Below, piece after piece: positions 34,101 to 40,598 of a stretch of 64,000 bases of DNA. The position numbers were made by a program, and so were the translations under genes. The notes under the pieces were generated by a model. The model made no database searches and was not told where the DNA came from. It was given only the letters and a program-made list of their open reading frames with translations. Each line of letters starts with the position of its first letter. The stretch's first letter is position 1. Source of the stretch: Echinarachnius parma (Eukaryota; Echinodermata; Echinoidea; Clypeasteroida; Echinarachniidae); assembly GCA_037951105.1 (NCBI GenBank), contig JBAMJV010002973.1, positions 1 to 64,000 of the forward strand, in the 5' to 3' direction.

Positions 34101-37100
34101 TCATAGGAACATGTCCACCTGGACAAGTAAATCATCCTGTGCCCCTGTGTATTATATATTCCCTGATTAAAATTTTAACCGCTTAATTTTTGGCTGTCAT
34201 ATTTTGTTTCCAATCAGGCTGAGAAGGAGCTACTAGACACAGAGTTGGACCTATACAACCAGCAGTCGGAAGGGGGAGATACGTCTGAGCTGAGGAAGAG
34301 AGTTGCAGATCTCAGGAGAGAGGTAAGCACAGATTTTGATATTTTCTTAATTTCAAACATTCAAGTATTCAAAACACACAATCGCACATGTTGGACACAC
34401 AAGCTTTATTTCATGTATTTCATATAGTGTATCACTGCCACATATTGACAACGAGATTCTTCTCCATTCTAAAACAAAAATTGTTGCTTTAAAAATGTAC
34501 AAGCATACAATCTTTTAGGATGCAGAGCAGGGCTGAAGTAAATCTTGAACGTCAATAATTCATTTTTCCTCTTTACACAATTACAGGCTCAGTCTTTGGG
34601 GCTTATTGGCAGCGCAGCTGGTGGCAGGGGGCGTGGCCACCCGGGGTCAATCAGAGGTCGTGGGCGTGGCAGGGGGAGGGGCTACATGGCTGGTGCAAGG
34701 CGGAGCTCTAGCACTAACAAGGTGATGGACAAGCGGCCTCGAGGGCTGGTGGTCGGAGGCTTCAACCCGGAGGACAAGGATGAAGTGCTGGTTCATTTCA
34801 CAGTGAGTTGTCGGTTAAAACTGTTTAGAAACGTCTTCTTATTAATGGCATAGTCCCACAATAATGTATCTCCTTCCGTTTTGCTATATGTTTGTCATCA
34901 GGTAGGTACTAGCAGGAAACGGAATGATGCGATCAAAGTTCAGAATGGACTAGTAGGATTCTTTTAATTTGGTTCTGTTTCGCGTGAAAAACTTCAAAAT
35001 TTGCTTTATTTCGCCACATTTTGGTTGGATAGGAAACAGTACAGTGGGACTAGGCCATTAGCTACTTGTCACAATACACATTGGCCCGGATTCATAAACG
35101 AGGTTTGTAGGAGGTTTGTACAAACCATGGTCTACATCTATGGAGTGCCATATGTAAACTGATGGAGAAAGAATGTAAACTCCTTACTTGTTAACAATGT
35201 TGATGGTACACATTTACAAAATGCACCAAATAAATGTTTGTCTTCTCACATGGTGAAATTTGCTGGTTAGCAAGCACTTACAGTCATATCATTAGAAATT
35301 TGAAAATTATCTCACTTGTCTACGAGCAGCACTGCATAGATGTAGACCATGGTTTAAACCATGGCTTGTACAAACCTCCTTTGTGAATCCGGGCCATTGA
35401 GTTTAATATGTAGAATTGTTCCTAAGTAAGTGTCTTGTATAAAAATGTGACTTCTTACTAAGCTTATATGCATTGTAGAATGTAGATGTTGAAACCAACG
35501 CATGTCCGTAGTCACCTGTTTACAGTGGTCTTGGTTGTCATTATTCACAGGTATAAGTATCTTGGCTTTAATTAAGTGCACAATACACATGAATGAAGCA
35601 GTTTTCTCTTTTAGTGAGATGCTGCCGTTTAGTTTGTGCCAGAGTAAATAAACTCCCTTGAAATCAACGGGTGTCTGTGAATACCACACAGTCTGCCTGT
35701 CAAGCACGAGGGAACAAAGTGTTATCCTATTAATTATCGGTACAATAAATTTGTTTTTCTTCAAGATATATTTCAAAGATCAAGCAATATTTCATAAAAT
35801 CTTCACCAAAGAACAAAAATGATATTGTATATTCTGTGTACTACTTGAAGTGTGTATCGCAAGTTTTTGATTTGCAACAGAAGTACTGTGGTATTATATT
35901 GTCTGTCAACAATGTATTTTCCCTTCTAAAGTCAAATCCTGTTGAGTGAAAAGACTGCTTTTAAGATGCTTGGGTGTTCTTGAATTACAAGAAGCAAAAT
36001 GTCACATGTTTAATTTCAGATTAATTGAGATGCCTTCACTGTTGTACTGTGTTGCATTGGACTGTTTTTAACTTGTTGTTTTGTATATCATTCTTTTTTA
36101 AAGTGATTGTATTATATCCTGGTTTTTGTCTTGTATCAGAATTTTGGTGAGATAGACAATGTAGAGTACAGTGAAGACACGGCAACGTACATACTGGAGT
36201 TCAAAACCAGGCAGGAGGCTGAGATGGTAAGAATAATAATAATAAATCATTTACAGAGCGCGGAAACTATGTATATATATTCTACGCGCATATTAATATT
36301 AATACCCATGGTCATCAGGTACATTTCAAACCCACACAATGATATTGCATACTTTCTCAACTTCCCGGGGAGCATACTAGCCGTGCTGCCACTGATGATG
36401 GCGCAAAGGCTAATTAACACCCGACCATGGTACCCATTTATACACCTGGGTAGAGAGCAGCAACTGTGGATAAAGAGTCTCGTCTTAACCCGTCCCAGGG
36501 CTGATTGATTTTGCAATAACATGTATAGATCATAGCCCGAGTATTTTGGGGACCAAACCTGAATGGGTTCAAAATGCACAAAAACATAAAGCGGTATTCT
36601 CAATCTACCATGAGAAGCTGCCATGTTGGTTTGTGCCAGAGTAAATAAAATCCCTTGAAATCAACTTGTGTCTGTGAATACCACACAGTCTGCTTGTCAA
36701 GCACAAGGGAACAGATGTATACAAACTTTGCAATCTCTATTTTGGTAATAACTTTGTTTTATGACATATGATTGTATTGAAGTTTTTGGATTAATTGTGT
36801 GATCTGTTTAGTGCAATCATTCAGTTTAAGGTTATTGTTGCCTATAATTGAGAGTGATATATGAGTAAACTCATTCACTTAGCTTACCAGAGTATTTTCA
36901 TGGTTTTAACTTTACACTGGTCTCTCTCATATACTAGTAAGCTGTAGTTAATGTACTTTTGTTTGTTTGGTTGTTTGTTTTACCCAGGCTGTTGCCAAGG
37001 GCAACCTGTTCAAGGGAGAGCCACTGAGTCTGGCATGGCACAAGCAGCTTGATCCAGGGACAGACGTCTTGGAGGATCCTTTGGATCATGATGTGGAGAT

Positions 37101-38075
37101 GGAGGATGAGGTATGTATGTAACCAGTTAGAGATATATATTCTGTGGAAAGTGGTGGTGGTGGTGGTGGTGGTGGTAGTGGTGGTGGTTAAAAAGAAAAG
37201 TTGATAGTTATTGGATGGTAGTTGTGGTCGTGGCACAAGCAGCTTGATCCAGGGACAGACGTCTTGGAGGATCCTTTAGATCAGGATGTGGAGATGGACG
37301 ATGAGGTATGTAACCAGTTACAGATATATATTCTTTGGAAAGTGGTGGTATTGGTGGTGGTTGTGGTGATGCTGAATGAGAAATCAGTCATTGATAGTTG
37401 TTGGATGGTAGTGATGGTTGTGACATGAGCAGCTTGATACAGGGATCGTGGTCATTGGAGGATGAGGTATGTAGTCCAGACAAGCTGATGATGTATCCTT
37501 GAGAAAGTGATGGTGGTGGTGGTGGCGGTGGTAGTTGAGAAAGCAGTTACTGTTAGTAGTTGGAAGACATTGTTGGTTGTGGTGTAAGCAGCTTCATTCC
37601 ATGGATCAACATTGTAGAGGATCCTTTAGAACCAGATGCTGAGCTGGAGGATGAAGTATTTATTCACAAAGTAAAGTTATATTCTAGAGAAAGTGGTGGT
37701 GGTGGTGGTGGTGGTGGTGGTGGTGGTAGTGGTTGAGAAAGTATTACTATAATTTAGTTGTTGGATGGTAAGGTTCGTCGTTACACAATAAGCTTGATCC
37801 AGGGACAGACTTCATACAGGATTATGTTGCGAAGATGGAGGATGAGCTATGTAAACAAAGAAAGATTAAGTCTAGATACAATTTGAACTGTCCAATGATG
37901 ATGTGGGTCAAGTGGATTAAATCTGACTTTGCACTTCAGAGGGTTAAAGATGTTTTATCTATTTTCAATTTCTGTATCTCAGGAGGAAGATGAGCTGGAA
38001 GACGATGATGATCTTCTCCTAGTCGACGATGAGGAAGACGAGGATGACGAGGAGGGACGATCATGGAAACGATGA
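13115..38075 (+). CDS. RBM26: RBM26/RBM27 orthologue (swm), 19 coding exons
   Basis: Exons: 13115-13176, 14694-14812, 15998-16221, 19550-19671, 20031-20215, 21262-21477, 21871-22401, 23593-23688, 24601-24753, 25805-26262, 28094-28228, 28924-29040, 30275-30568, 33081-33230, 34218-34322, 34587-34802, 36140-36226, 36988-37110, 37983-38075. They sum to 3486 nt (1161 residues), with consistent phases and GT-AG ends. Domains: PWI-like ~1-75; R/S/D/E-rich ~136-290; CCCH finger C305-x8-C-x5-C-x3-H324; Pro-rich ~335-485; three GGVGRGQQM-type repeats; RRM1 ~691-765; helical K/Q/E-rich ~807-990; Arg/Gly patch ~1000-1020; RRM2 ~1037-1110; acidic tail. Vertebrate RBM26/27 (~1000-1060 residues) work in nuclear RNA surveillance with the PAXT/exosome system; Drosophila swm is the fly member. 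Which vertebrate paralogue is closer cannot be told here. The introns are loaded with repeats and exon-tail duplications. Confidence 0.93.
14694..14812 (+). CDS. RBM26: RBM26 exon 2 (PWI-like region)
   Basis: The acceptor CTCTTTCAG precedes it. Encodes CDADPNALAKYVVALVKKDK and ALCVDQLVVFL, the most recognisable block of the RBM26/27 N-terminus. Donor GTAACT. Intron 1 is about 1.5 kb. Confidence 0.93.
15151..15298. repeat. Palindromic MITE in intron 2
   Basis: Inverted arms: GCAGAAAGAGATACAATTAA on the left and TTAATTGTATCTCTTTCTGC on the right. It is edged by CAGGGC-like bases. No coding capacity. Confidence 0.6.
15530..15930 (+). repeat. Fragments of the GGCCCG hAT-like family
   Basis: Contains a 26-bp perfect palindrome at 15814-15839 with core GGTGGCCCGATCGGGCCACC, and the terminal motif ATTTCGAGCGTTG also seen at the end of 17447-18699. 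A poly-G run lies at about 15619-15636. Confidence 0.55.
15998..16221 (+). CDS. RBM26: RBM26 exon 3
   Basis: The acceptor TCTGTGCAG precedes DTDKFVDDLFVALVDKSYIP, which closes the N-terminal domain. A Ser/Thr/Pro/Gln linker follows and ends SRE. Donor GTAATT. The last ~40 bases plus the donor are duplicated 188 bases downstream (16370-16409). Confidence 0.9.
16370..16409 (+). pseudogene. Duplicated tail of RBM26 exon 3
   Basis: Repeats the last ~40 bases of exon 3 (GACACCAGACCCAAGGGCAA...) plus the donor GTAATT, 188 bases downstream. About 130 bases of intron, including poly-G, are also copied. There is no acceptor, so it is not an exon by itself. Confidence 0.7.
16661..17333. mobile_element. 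MITE (GGCCCG-ATTCA family) split by another element
   Basis: Starts GGGCCCGTATTCACAAAGGA. Its body matches the intact copy at 35082-35396, including GGTTTGTAGGAGGTTTGTAC and GAATGTAAACTCCTTACTTG. The centre is interrupted by 16841-17164, and the right TIR is eroded. Confidence 0.65.
16841..17164. mobile_element. MITE nested in a MITE
   Basis: Starts AACATGTTTAGCGTCC and ends with its exact inverse GGACGCTAAACATGTT, a 16-bp perfect TIR. The interior is A/T-run rich, with AAAATGGCCGACTTT repeated twice. Confidence 0.7.
17447..18699. mobile_element. Non-autonomous hAT-like element, 1.25 kb
   Basis: Ends CAACCCTCGAAATT and AATTTCGAGCGTTG (inverted). It is flanked on both sides by CATTGTAA (17439-17446, 18700-18707), an 8-bp target duplication typical of hAT. 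It carries GGCCCG-rich blocks and a 26-bp palindrome at 18590-18615. No transposase. Confidence 0.7.
18708..19005 (-). repeat. Intronic ~290-bp repeat, copy 1
   Basis: GC-balanced block shared with 22745-23030, 23880-24165 and 29560-29850, all in the same orientation. The minus strand holds an open frame with LQCVVSSLDPTYIPRFDSKT, then LTSCGRVLVGAETETTDCKA and a stop, kept in all four copies. No family is recognised. It is part of a longer (~550-bp) unit whose left part lies at 16600-17446. Confidence 0.65.
19550..19671 (+). CDS. RBM26: RBM26 exon 4 (SR-rich)
   Basis: The acceptor CTCCCCCAG precedes PADLDERDHRRGRR and then alternating Arg/Ser/His. Phase 0 in, phase 2 out. Donor GTACGA. Confidence 0.85.
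20031..20215 (+). CDS. RBM26: RBM26 exon 5 (R/D/E repeats)
   Basis: Acceptor TTGAAG, weak in pyrimidines but phase-perfect. Encodes alternating basic and acidic residues such as NRDRDRDRERERDRDRN, typical of this part of RBM26. Donor GTCAGT. Confidence 0.85.
20267..20691. mobile_element. TTAA-flanked MITE (GGGTACCACCA family), copy 1
   Basis: Begins TTAAAGGGTACCACCA and ends TGGTGGTCCCCTTTAA. The TTAA target suggests piggyBac-type mobilisation. A second copy is at 33448-33860; both are in RBM26 introns. Confidence 0.7.
21262..21477 (+). CDS. RBM26: RBM26 exon 6 (first Cys of CCCH finger)
   Basis: The acceptor TGTCTACAG precedes it. Encodes DMGRYDDRNRNRDRDAERDR, then a linker, and ends PPPERRQRCRDFD. 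Cys-305 is the first zinc ligand; the other three are in exon 7, so the finger is split by the intron. Confidence 0.9.
21871..22401 (+). CDS. RBM26: RBM26 exon 7 (CCCH finger, Pro-rich)
   Basis: The acceptor TTTGTCACAG precedes EQGFCMKGEFCPFDHG, completing C-x8-C-x5-C-x3-H, and then DPVVVEDINMLPYAG, nearly universal in RBM26/27. About 150 residues of Pro/Met/His-rich sequence follow. Donor GTAAAC. The long minus-strand Gly frames here are shadows. Confidence 0.93.
22745..23030 (-). repeat. Intronic ~290-bp repeat, copy 2
   Basis: Intron 7 copy of the block at 18708-19005. Here the left extension (from about 22500) is uninterrupted and serves as the empty-site reference for the two insertions in intron 3. 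Confidence 0.7.
23593..23688 (+). CDS. RBM26: RBM26 exon 8 (Pro/Ser linker)
   Basis: The acceptor TCCTATCACAG precedes VPQPPGSPPRETGPPSPPST. Donor GTAACT. It has little sequence identity to work with, but both junction phases fit its neighbours. Confidence 0.8.
23880..24165 (-). repeat. Intronic ~290-bp repeat, copy 3
   Basis: Intron 8 copy, same orientation. The left extension is retained from about 23765. Confidence 0.7.
24601..24753 (+). CDS. RBM26: RBM26 exon 9
   Basis: The acceptor TTCATTGCAG precedes DFSMEGYNPEDPSMEPHEPR; the GYNPE core is conserved in vertebrate RBM26/27. Donor GTATAT. Decayed copies of its 3' half lie at 24848-24945 and 25019-25130. Confidence 0.9.
24848..25130 (+). 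pseudogene. Two decayed copies of RBM26 exon 9 tail
   Basis: 24848-24945 and 25019-25130 both repeat GAGGCCTTACTACGGA(A/G)GC and the following exon 9 sequence. The first has an in-frame TAG after PVR but keeps a GT donor (GTACTA). The second has a deletion. No acceptors. Confidence 0.75.
25200..25545 (+). repeat. Dispersed intronic repeat (ACCACACAGTCTGC), copy 1
   Basis: Includes GCTTGGAATTGCTATGTAGG, ATGCACAAAAACATAAGGCA and TGAATACCACACAGTCTGCT. The last ~70 bases are tandemly doubled (25397-25465 and 25472-25541). Other copies: 26400-26596 plus 27561-27710, 31745-32092, 35605-35712 and 36570-36712. Confidence 0.7.
25805..26262 (+). CDS. RBM26: RBM26 exon 10 (Gly/Gln repeats, start of RRM1)
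   Basis: The acceptor TTTCCAG precedes DLEEFAALQVQDNSDQNQSE. Three near-perfect 27-bp repeats encode GGVGRGQQM. The exon ends RILEVRKIPQGFNSITKLNE plus HFGKFGNIVNLQ, the first half of RRM1. Donor GTTAGT, phase 0. Confidence 0.92.
26597..27560. mobile_element. ~960-bp element with (CCGT)n and 4 internal repeats
   Basis: Splits a copy of the dispersed repeat at 25200. It opens TATGCCTCCGCCAACGAAGT and closes with inverted GCGGAGGCATAATTTTCGAT. (CCGT)/(ACGT) microsatellite at 26646-26720. Then come about four degenerate ~145-bp repeats around TCGCGATATCTCAAGAACCG and AGGTCAAAGGTCAAGGTCAC. No transposase. Confidence 0.65.
28094..28228 (+). CDS. RBM26: RBM26 exon 11 (end of RRM1)
   Basis: The acceptor CCTACATCCAG precedes IAYAQDQEAALLTFSTHLEA and then STEAVFNNRFVKVFWH, the RNP1-side half of RRM1. 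Donor GTAAGT. The 1.8-kb intron before it holds the 26597-27560 element. Confidence 0.92.
28758..28808. repeat. Hairpin with ~19-bp arms
   Basis: TTTCACAACATGCA..., GCAAGATG, an 8-base loop, then CATCTTGCATGTTGTGAAA. The left arm has an extra ACATGCA. It lies in RBM26 intron 11. Confidence 0.6.
28924..29040 (+). CDS. RBM26: RBM26 exon 12
   Basis: The acceptor TGTTTTTCAG precedes NSSGEESSQPPRKHMKQRIQ and TVVRNNPPPQEK. Donor GTAACT. The last 79 bases plus the donor are repeated at 29276-29354. Confidence 0.85.
29276..29354 (+). pseudogene. Duplicated tail of RBM26 exon 12
   Basis: Repeats CACATGAAGCAGAGGATACA to CCTCAAGAAAAG plus the donor GTAACT almost without change. It starts mid-exon without an acceptor. 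Confidence 0.8.
29560..29850 (-). repeat. Intronic ~290-bp repeat, copy 4
   Basis: Intron 12 copy of the 18708 block. It is flanked by ~65-bp direct repeats (ACCATCTTATAATATTTAAA at 29494 and a close copy at 29945), suggesting a duplication when it arrived. Confidence 0.7.
30089..30238 (+). pseudogene. Truncated copy of RBM26 exon 13 head, with acceptor
   Basis: The acceptor TAATTCAG precedes ASAPGEAAPGQPSLTKTILD, then AMEVNQRL..., then divergence to a TAA at 30236-30238. Phase 0, no frame break before the stop. It could serve as an alternative last exon or poison exon, or be a relic. The genuine exon 13 lies 186 bases further on. Confidence 0.65.
30275..30568 (+). CDS. RBM26: RBM26 exon 13 (helical K/Q/A-rich)
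   Basis: The acceptor TCAATTCAG precedes an Ala/Gly start, SLTKTILNPKAMEVNQRL, then a long charged helix ending LEIRKQKQDLMDGFIQQQK. Donor GTAATG. A truncated copy of its head precedes it (30089-30238), and several copies of its last 57 bases follow (30734-31596). Confidence 0.9.
30734..31596 (+). repeat. Array of five 57-nt mini-exon copies of RBM26 exon 13 tail
   Basis: Copies at 30734-30790, 30937-30993, 31141-31197, 31341-31397 and 31540-31596, spaced about 200 bp. Each is preceded by CAG and followed by GTAA, is 57 nt long (19 codons, phase 0) and open. Typical product LEIHKQKQDLMDGFIQQQK; the first reads LPILKQKQ and the last has D-to-V and Q-to-L changes. Upstream pyrimidine tracts are poor (TTGTTGAATATCAG). 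Confidence 0.8.
32341..32715 (+). pseudogene. Sixth mini-exon copy, split by a MITE and broken
   Basis: TTGGAGATTCGCAAGCAGAA to CAGGATC, then the element at 32371-32683, then AGGATCTTATGGATGGG followed by TAA. The donor is also changed (AAAGTAAAT). Confidence 0.75.
32371..32683. mobile_element. MITE (CAGACTTGCCAAC family)
   Basis: Ends CAGACTTGCCAAC and GTTGGCAAGTATG (inverted). AGGATC flanks both sides as a 6-bp duplication of exon-copy sequence. It contains an A-run near 32450 and no transposase. Confidence 0.65.
32872..32997 (+). pseudogene. Truncated copy of RBM26 exon 14 head, with acceptor
   Basis: The acceptor TTGTGTAG precedes ILISKLEQGRTTLTPDKKAD and the helix as far as SENIES, then PPKEICI and TAA at 32995-32997. 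Phase 0. Same layout as the exon 13 head copy. Confidence 0.7.
33081..33230 (+). CDS. RBM26: RBM26 exon 14
   Basis: The acceptor TCTAATCATAG precedes ILISKLEQGRTTLTPDKKAD and then a charged helix ending PKDKKQ. Donor GTAAAC. Matches the M-L-I-S-K-L-E-K block of vertebrate RBM26. A truncated copy lies 209 bases upstream. Confidence 0.9.
33448..33860. mobile_element. TTAA-flanked MITE (GGGTACCACCA family), copy 2
   Basis: TTAAAGGGTACCACCA to AGTGGTCCCCATTAA. About 85-90% like 20267-20691 by eye, same orientation. Confidence 0.7.
34218..34322 (+). CDS. RBM26: RBM26 exon 15
   Basis: The acceptor TTCCAATCAG precedes AEKELLDTELDLYNQQSEGG and then SELRKRVADLRRE. KELLDTELDLY is a signature of the family. 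Donor GTAAGC. Confidence 0.92.
34587..34802 (+). CDS. RBM26: RBM26 exon 16 (RG patch, start of RRM2)
   Basis: The acceptor AATTACAG precedes AQSLGLIGSAAGGRGRGHPG, with more RGRGRGRG, then KRPRGLVVGGFNPEDKDEVL and VHFT. Donor GTGAGT. The RG-rich patch precedes RRM2, as in vertebrates. Confidence 0.92.
35082..35396. mobile_element. MITE (GGCCCG-ATTCA family), intact
   Basis: TGGCCCGGATTCATAAACGA at one end and TTTGTGAATCCGGGCCA at the other, inverted. Next to each TIR lie the words CCATGGTCTACATC and GATGTAGACCATGG, also inverted. It is the uninterrupted reference for 16661-17333. Confidence 0.7.
36140..36226 (+). CDS. RBM26: RBM26 exon 17 (RRM2)
   Basis: The acceptor TTGTATCAG precedes NFGEIDNVEYSEDTATYILE and FKTRQEAEM. 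Donor GTAAGA. Middle of RRM2. A SINE fragment begins right after the donor (36230). Confidence 0.92.
36230..36484 (-). repeat. SINE fragment lacking its tRNA head
   Basis: Starts with the (ATA)n tail right after the exon 17 donor. Matches the 55928-56281 SINE up to CACCTGGGTAGAGAGCAGCA, then ends before the tRNA-derived head. Confidence 0.6.
36988..37110 (+). CDS. RBM26: RBM26 exon 18 (end of RRM2, acidic linker)
   Basis: The acceptor TTTTACCCAG precedes AVAKGNLFKGEPLSLAWHKQ, the end of RRM2, then an acidic stretch ending EMEDE. Donor GTATGT. Four increasingly decayed copies of its 3' half follow at about 195-bp spacing. Confidence 0.92.
37140..37860 (+). repeat. Four decayed copies of RBM26 exon 18 tail with (GGT)n
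   Basis: Copies near 37232-37305, 37427-37466, 37585-37655 and 37780-37852. The first retains AGCAG|CTTGATCCAGGGACAGAC to GATGAG and a GTATGT donor, 63 nt in phase 0. Later ones carry deletions and lose the donor. (GGT)n microsatellites of different length separate them. Confidence 0.75.
37983..38075 (+). CDS. RBM26: RBM26 exon 19 (acidic C-terminus, stop)
   Basis: The acceptor CTGTATCTCAG precedes EEDELEDDDDLLLVDDEEDE and then GRSWKR and TGA. Matches the acidic tail and S-W-R-R-like end of vertebrate RBM26. Confidence 0.92.
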   Translation, partial: EEDELEDDDDLLLVDDEEDEDDEEGRSWKR

Positions 38076-38534
38076 CGAACGCCTTGAGCCAGAGTCAAGC
38101 CAAATATTTTCATAGATTCTTGAATTTTGCAATGTATATTCAGTGTGCAAACAGTTGGACATTGTATAATTTTCATTAATGGCAACTTTGCATTTGTTAC
38201 TCCTTCATAAAAAACTTGACAAGAATGTTGACATTTTCCATCATAACAAACAAGATTTTGAAGAGATATTTCAATTGGCTTATTCATCGTCTTTATCTGC
38301 ACATGATAATACCAAGATTATAGACGTTTAGTACTACATAATCTGCAATTAGATACAAAGATTTTGCAAATTGGACCTTTATTGGCTTTGTAATCTTGAA
38401 ATTGTTTCCACCATAATAACATTGCCCGATTAGGGTGGAAATAAAGTCTGCACTGTTGCACGCTGGATATATATATACATGTATATTCTGCCAAATATAT
38501 GTTTAATTTCACATTATAAACTAGCAAGAAGTAG
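38076..38534 (+). other. RBM26: RBM26 3' UTR (start)
   Basis: AT-rich sequence after the stop codon. AATAAA at 38440-38445 is a candidate polyadenylation signal. The actual end is not determinable by eye; other AT-rich sites follow to about 39.9 kb. Confidence 0.45.
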
Positions 38535-38691
38535 TACAGTGAAACCTTATTAAACGAGCACATTGGGTCCATTAAATTCATCTTGTATCGGGGCTTAAAA
38601 ACAATGAAAAACATAAAACCTGGACCTGTTAGATAACCTTGTTATATCAGGTACCTCGTAACAGAGCTCGTTATAAAGAGGTTCCACTGTA
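38535..38691. mobile_element. Tc1/mariner-type MITE, 157 bp
   Basis: TA then CAGTGAAACCTTATTAAACG at the left, and GTTATAAAGAGGTTCCACTG then TA at the right (imperfect inverted). TA flanks fit Tc1/mariner. Confidence 0.6.
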
Positions 38692-40300
38692 CCTCACTTA
38701 TATTCTAATATTGTCATGTTTCGATACCTTGTGACCCTCTGTAGATTTCAATGAGAAAGCAATGTTAATTTTCAAGAATACAATCAGACTTAAAATGTCA
38801 TTTTACCAGTAAACTATAATCCAATAGAAAAGTGCATAATATACACTGAATGTCCACATTACCGGATTATAATTGCTATTAGTTGCCATAATGGTTCTAA
38901 CCAATATCAGGCAAGCCCAAAATTTGTGACTTGGTGGTTGCTAAGAGGATATGATTGGCCATCTCCAGCCCACTATCAAAATCTATCACAGATTACAAAT
39001 TGTGTTACGAACCTCTGAAAGAATTTGATGACATTACTTAAGGTGTAAACAAGTTGATTTTTTACGTGAGAATTTATGAAATCTTGCACCTGAACTGAAT
39101 CGTATTGATGACTTGTTCTTTCTCATATGAATTATGTGATTGTATTGAAATAAGATTGCAGGATTAAATCCTGTTCTGTGCTTAATGTGGTGCAAATAGT
39201 AAAATGCCATATAATCTTATGAATGGCAAAATGTAAGAAGTTGTAAATAAGGATTTACCAAATGCGTGTTGGTAATTGAGTATTGGTTGACTGAATTAGT
39301 TCTTTTTTTGTGTGCATTTTAATTGTTCTTTGCATGTCGTAATGCCTTATATTTTAAAAAGGTACAAACAACTGAAGTACTTGATTTAATGTTTTCTGTT
39401 CTGCATTTTCCTAATGTTTACACAATATGCATAGTGATTTATATGAGTGTTTTATGTTTTTCTTCATTTTAATCTACATTCTACTTGAATTTTAGTTTTA
39501 ATTTGATAATTCTGTTTTTACTATTCCTTTGTTCGGGAATGCCTGGTACATTTGTATGTCATTTAAGGACTGATTTAAACACATTTTATGCAATTATTTA
39601 GGAAGGGTTAACTACTAGAAACTTGCCCAGCTTCTTTTCTGAGTGTAAACCCTCAAATTGTGCAGTGGCAAGTTATATTTTGTTGTGAAACGACGTTTTT
39701 ATAATTTGTTCTTATTAGTTGGATTTTCTTGTGACATCTTATAATGTCGATCATCACTTCTTTCCGCAATATGTGTCATTCGCTGAAAATGTTGATCCTT
39801 ACAAACATACAATGGTCAGGCATTTCTTATAAGCATTTTTAAATGTACGTAATGAAGTATGTACTAGTTTTGTATAATATGATCCCATGACAATGTATTG
39901 TATGACTTGATATTATGAATGAAGAATATAAAAGAAAAAAGAAGAATTGAGAACTCCTATCACAGAAAAAAAAAAGTGACTAAACAAAAAATGGATATTG
40001 GAAATCCTAACATTCTCAGAAGAAATTACAAATATTGCGACATAAATGCTAATTGAAAATATAAAATGCAATATTTGGTGCAATTATAATTAAAGCAAAA
40101 AAAAAAATTTATTGGACCACATGGGAAAACAAAAAAGAAAAGAAGAAGAACAAAAAAGAGTGATAATAAAAAAAAAAGAGGAGTGGTCCTAAAATTACCA
40201 GTTCAATCATTTGTGAGGAGTTCTCAAGAGAAAAGATCAAAAGAAGAAAAAAGATTTGGGAAAGAAGAAGAAAAAAAAAACACAAAAATCCAAGAAAGGA
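38692..40300. other. No gene; AT-rich flank
   Basis: AT-rich, with A runs near 39950-40180. No exon with splice signals or homology was seen. It may contain the distal 3' UTR of RBM26. Confidence 0.35.
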
Positions 40301-40337
40301 TTCAAAGAGTGTACTCGCCTTGTTGCCTCCGGGCAGC

Positions 40338-40598
40338 ATGTTGTGTGGATGTCTGGTCATTGCTTTGCTCCTGCCTTCGGGATGGACTTCAGAGACAGAC
40401 TGGGTGAACAACAAGACGAAGGCGTCTACAAAGAGATATTCAACATTGCCCTTTGTTCTACCCTCCCTCCCAAACCAACAGAAGTACTCAAGCCAAGGTT
40501 TTCTTGAATCATACAGATGCTATCGACGTCCCTTGTTCTACCCTCCCTCCCAAACCGAGAAAAGTACTCAAGCCAAGGTTTTTCTGAATCTTCTGTAG
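40338..40598 (+). CDS. Short ORF with signal-peptide-like start (doubtful)
   Basis: From the ATG at 40338 the frame reads MLCGCLVIALLLPSGWTSET, a plausible signal peptide, then a Lys/Thr-rich stretch. It then runs into the tandem array (LPFVLPSLPNQQKYSSQG...), ending at about 40598. No homologue is recognised. The array part shifts frame between units, so at most the first ~35 codons might be real. Chance is quite possible. Confidence 0.2.
   Translation: MLCGCLVIALLLPSGWTSETDWVNNKTKASTKRYSTLPFVLPSLPNQQKYSSQGFLESYRCYRRPLFYPPSQTEKSTQAKVFLNLL

Noticed and set aside
37979..38302. Ser-rich minus-strand frame
   Set aside because: Antisense shadow of the acidic last exon (GAC/GAG runs).
40109..40414. 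Phe/Leu-rich minus-strand frame
   Set aside because: Antisense of an A-rich region; low complexity, no splice signals.
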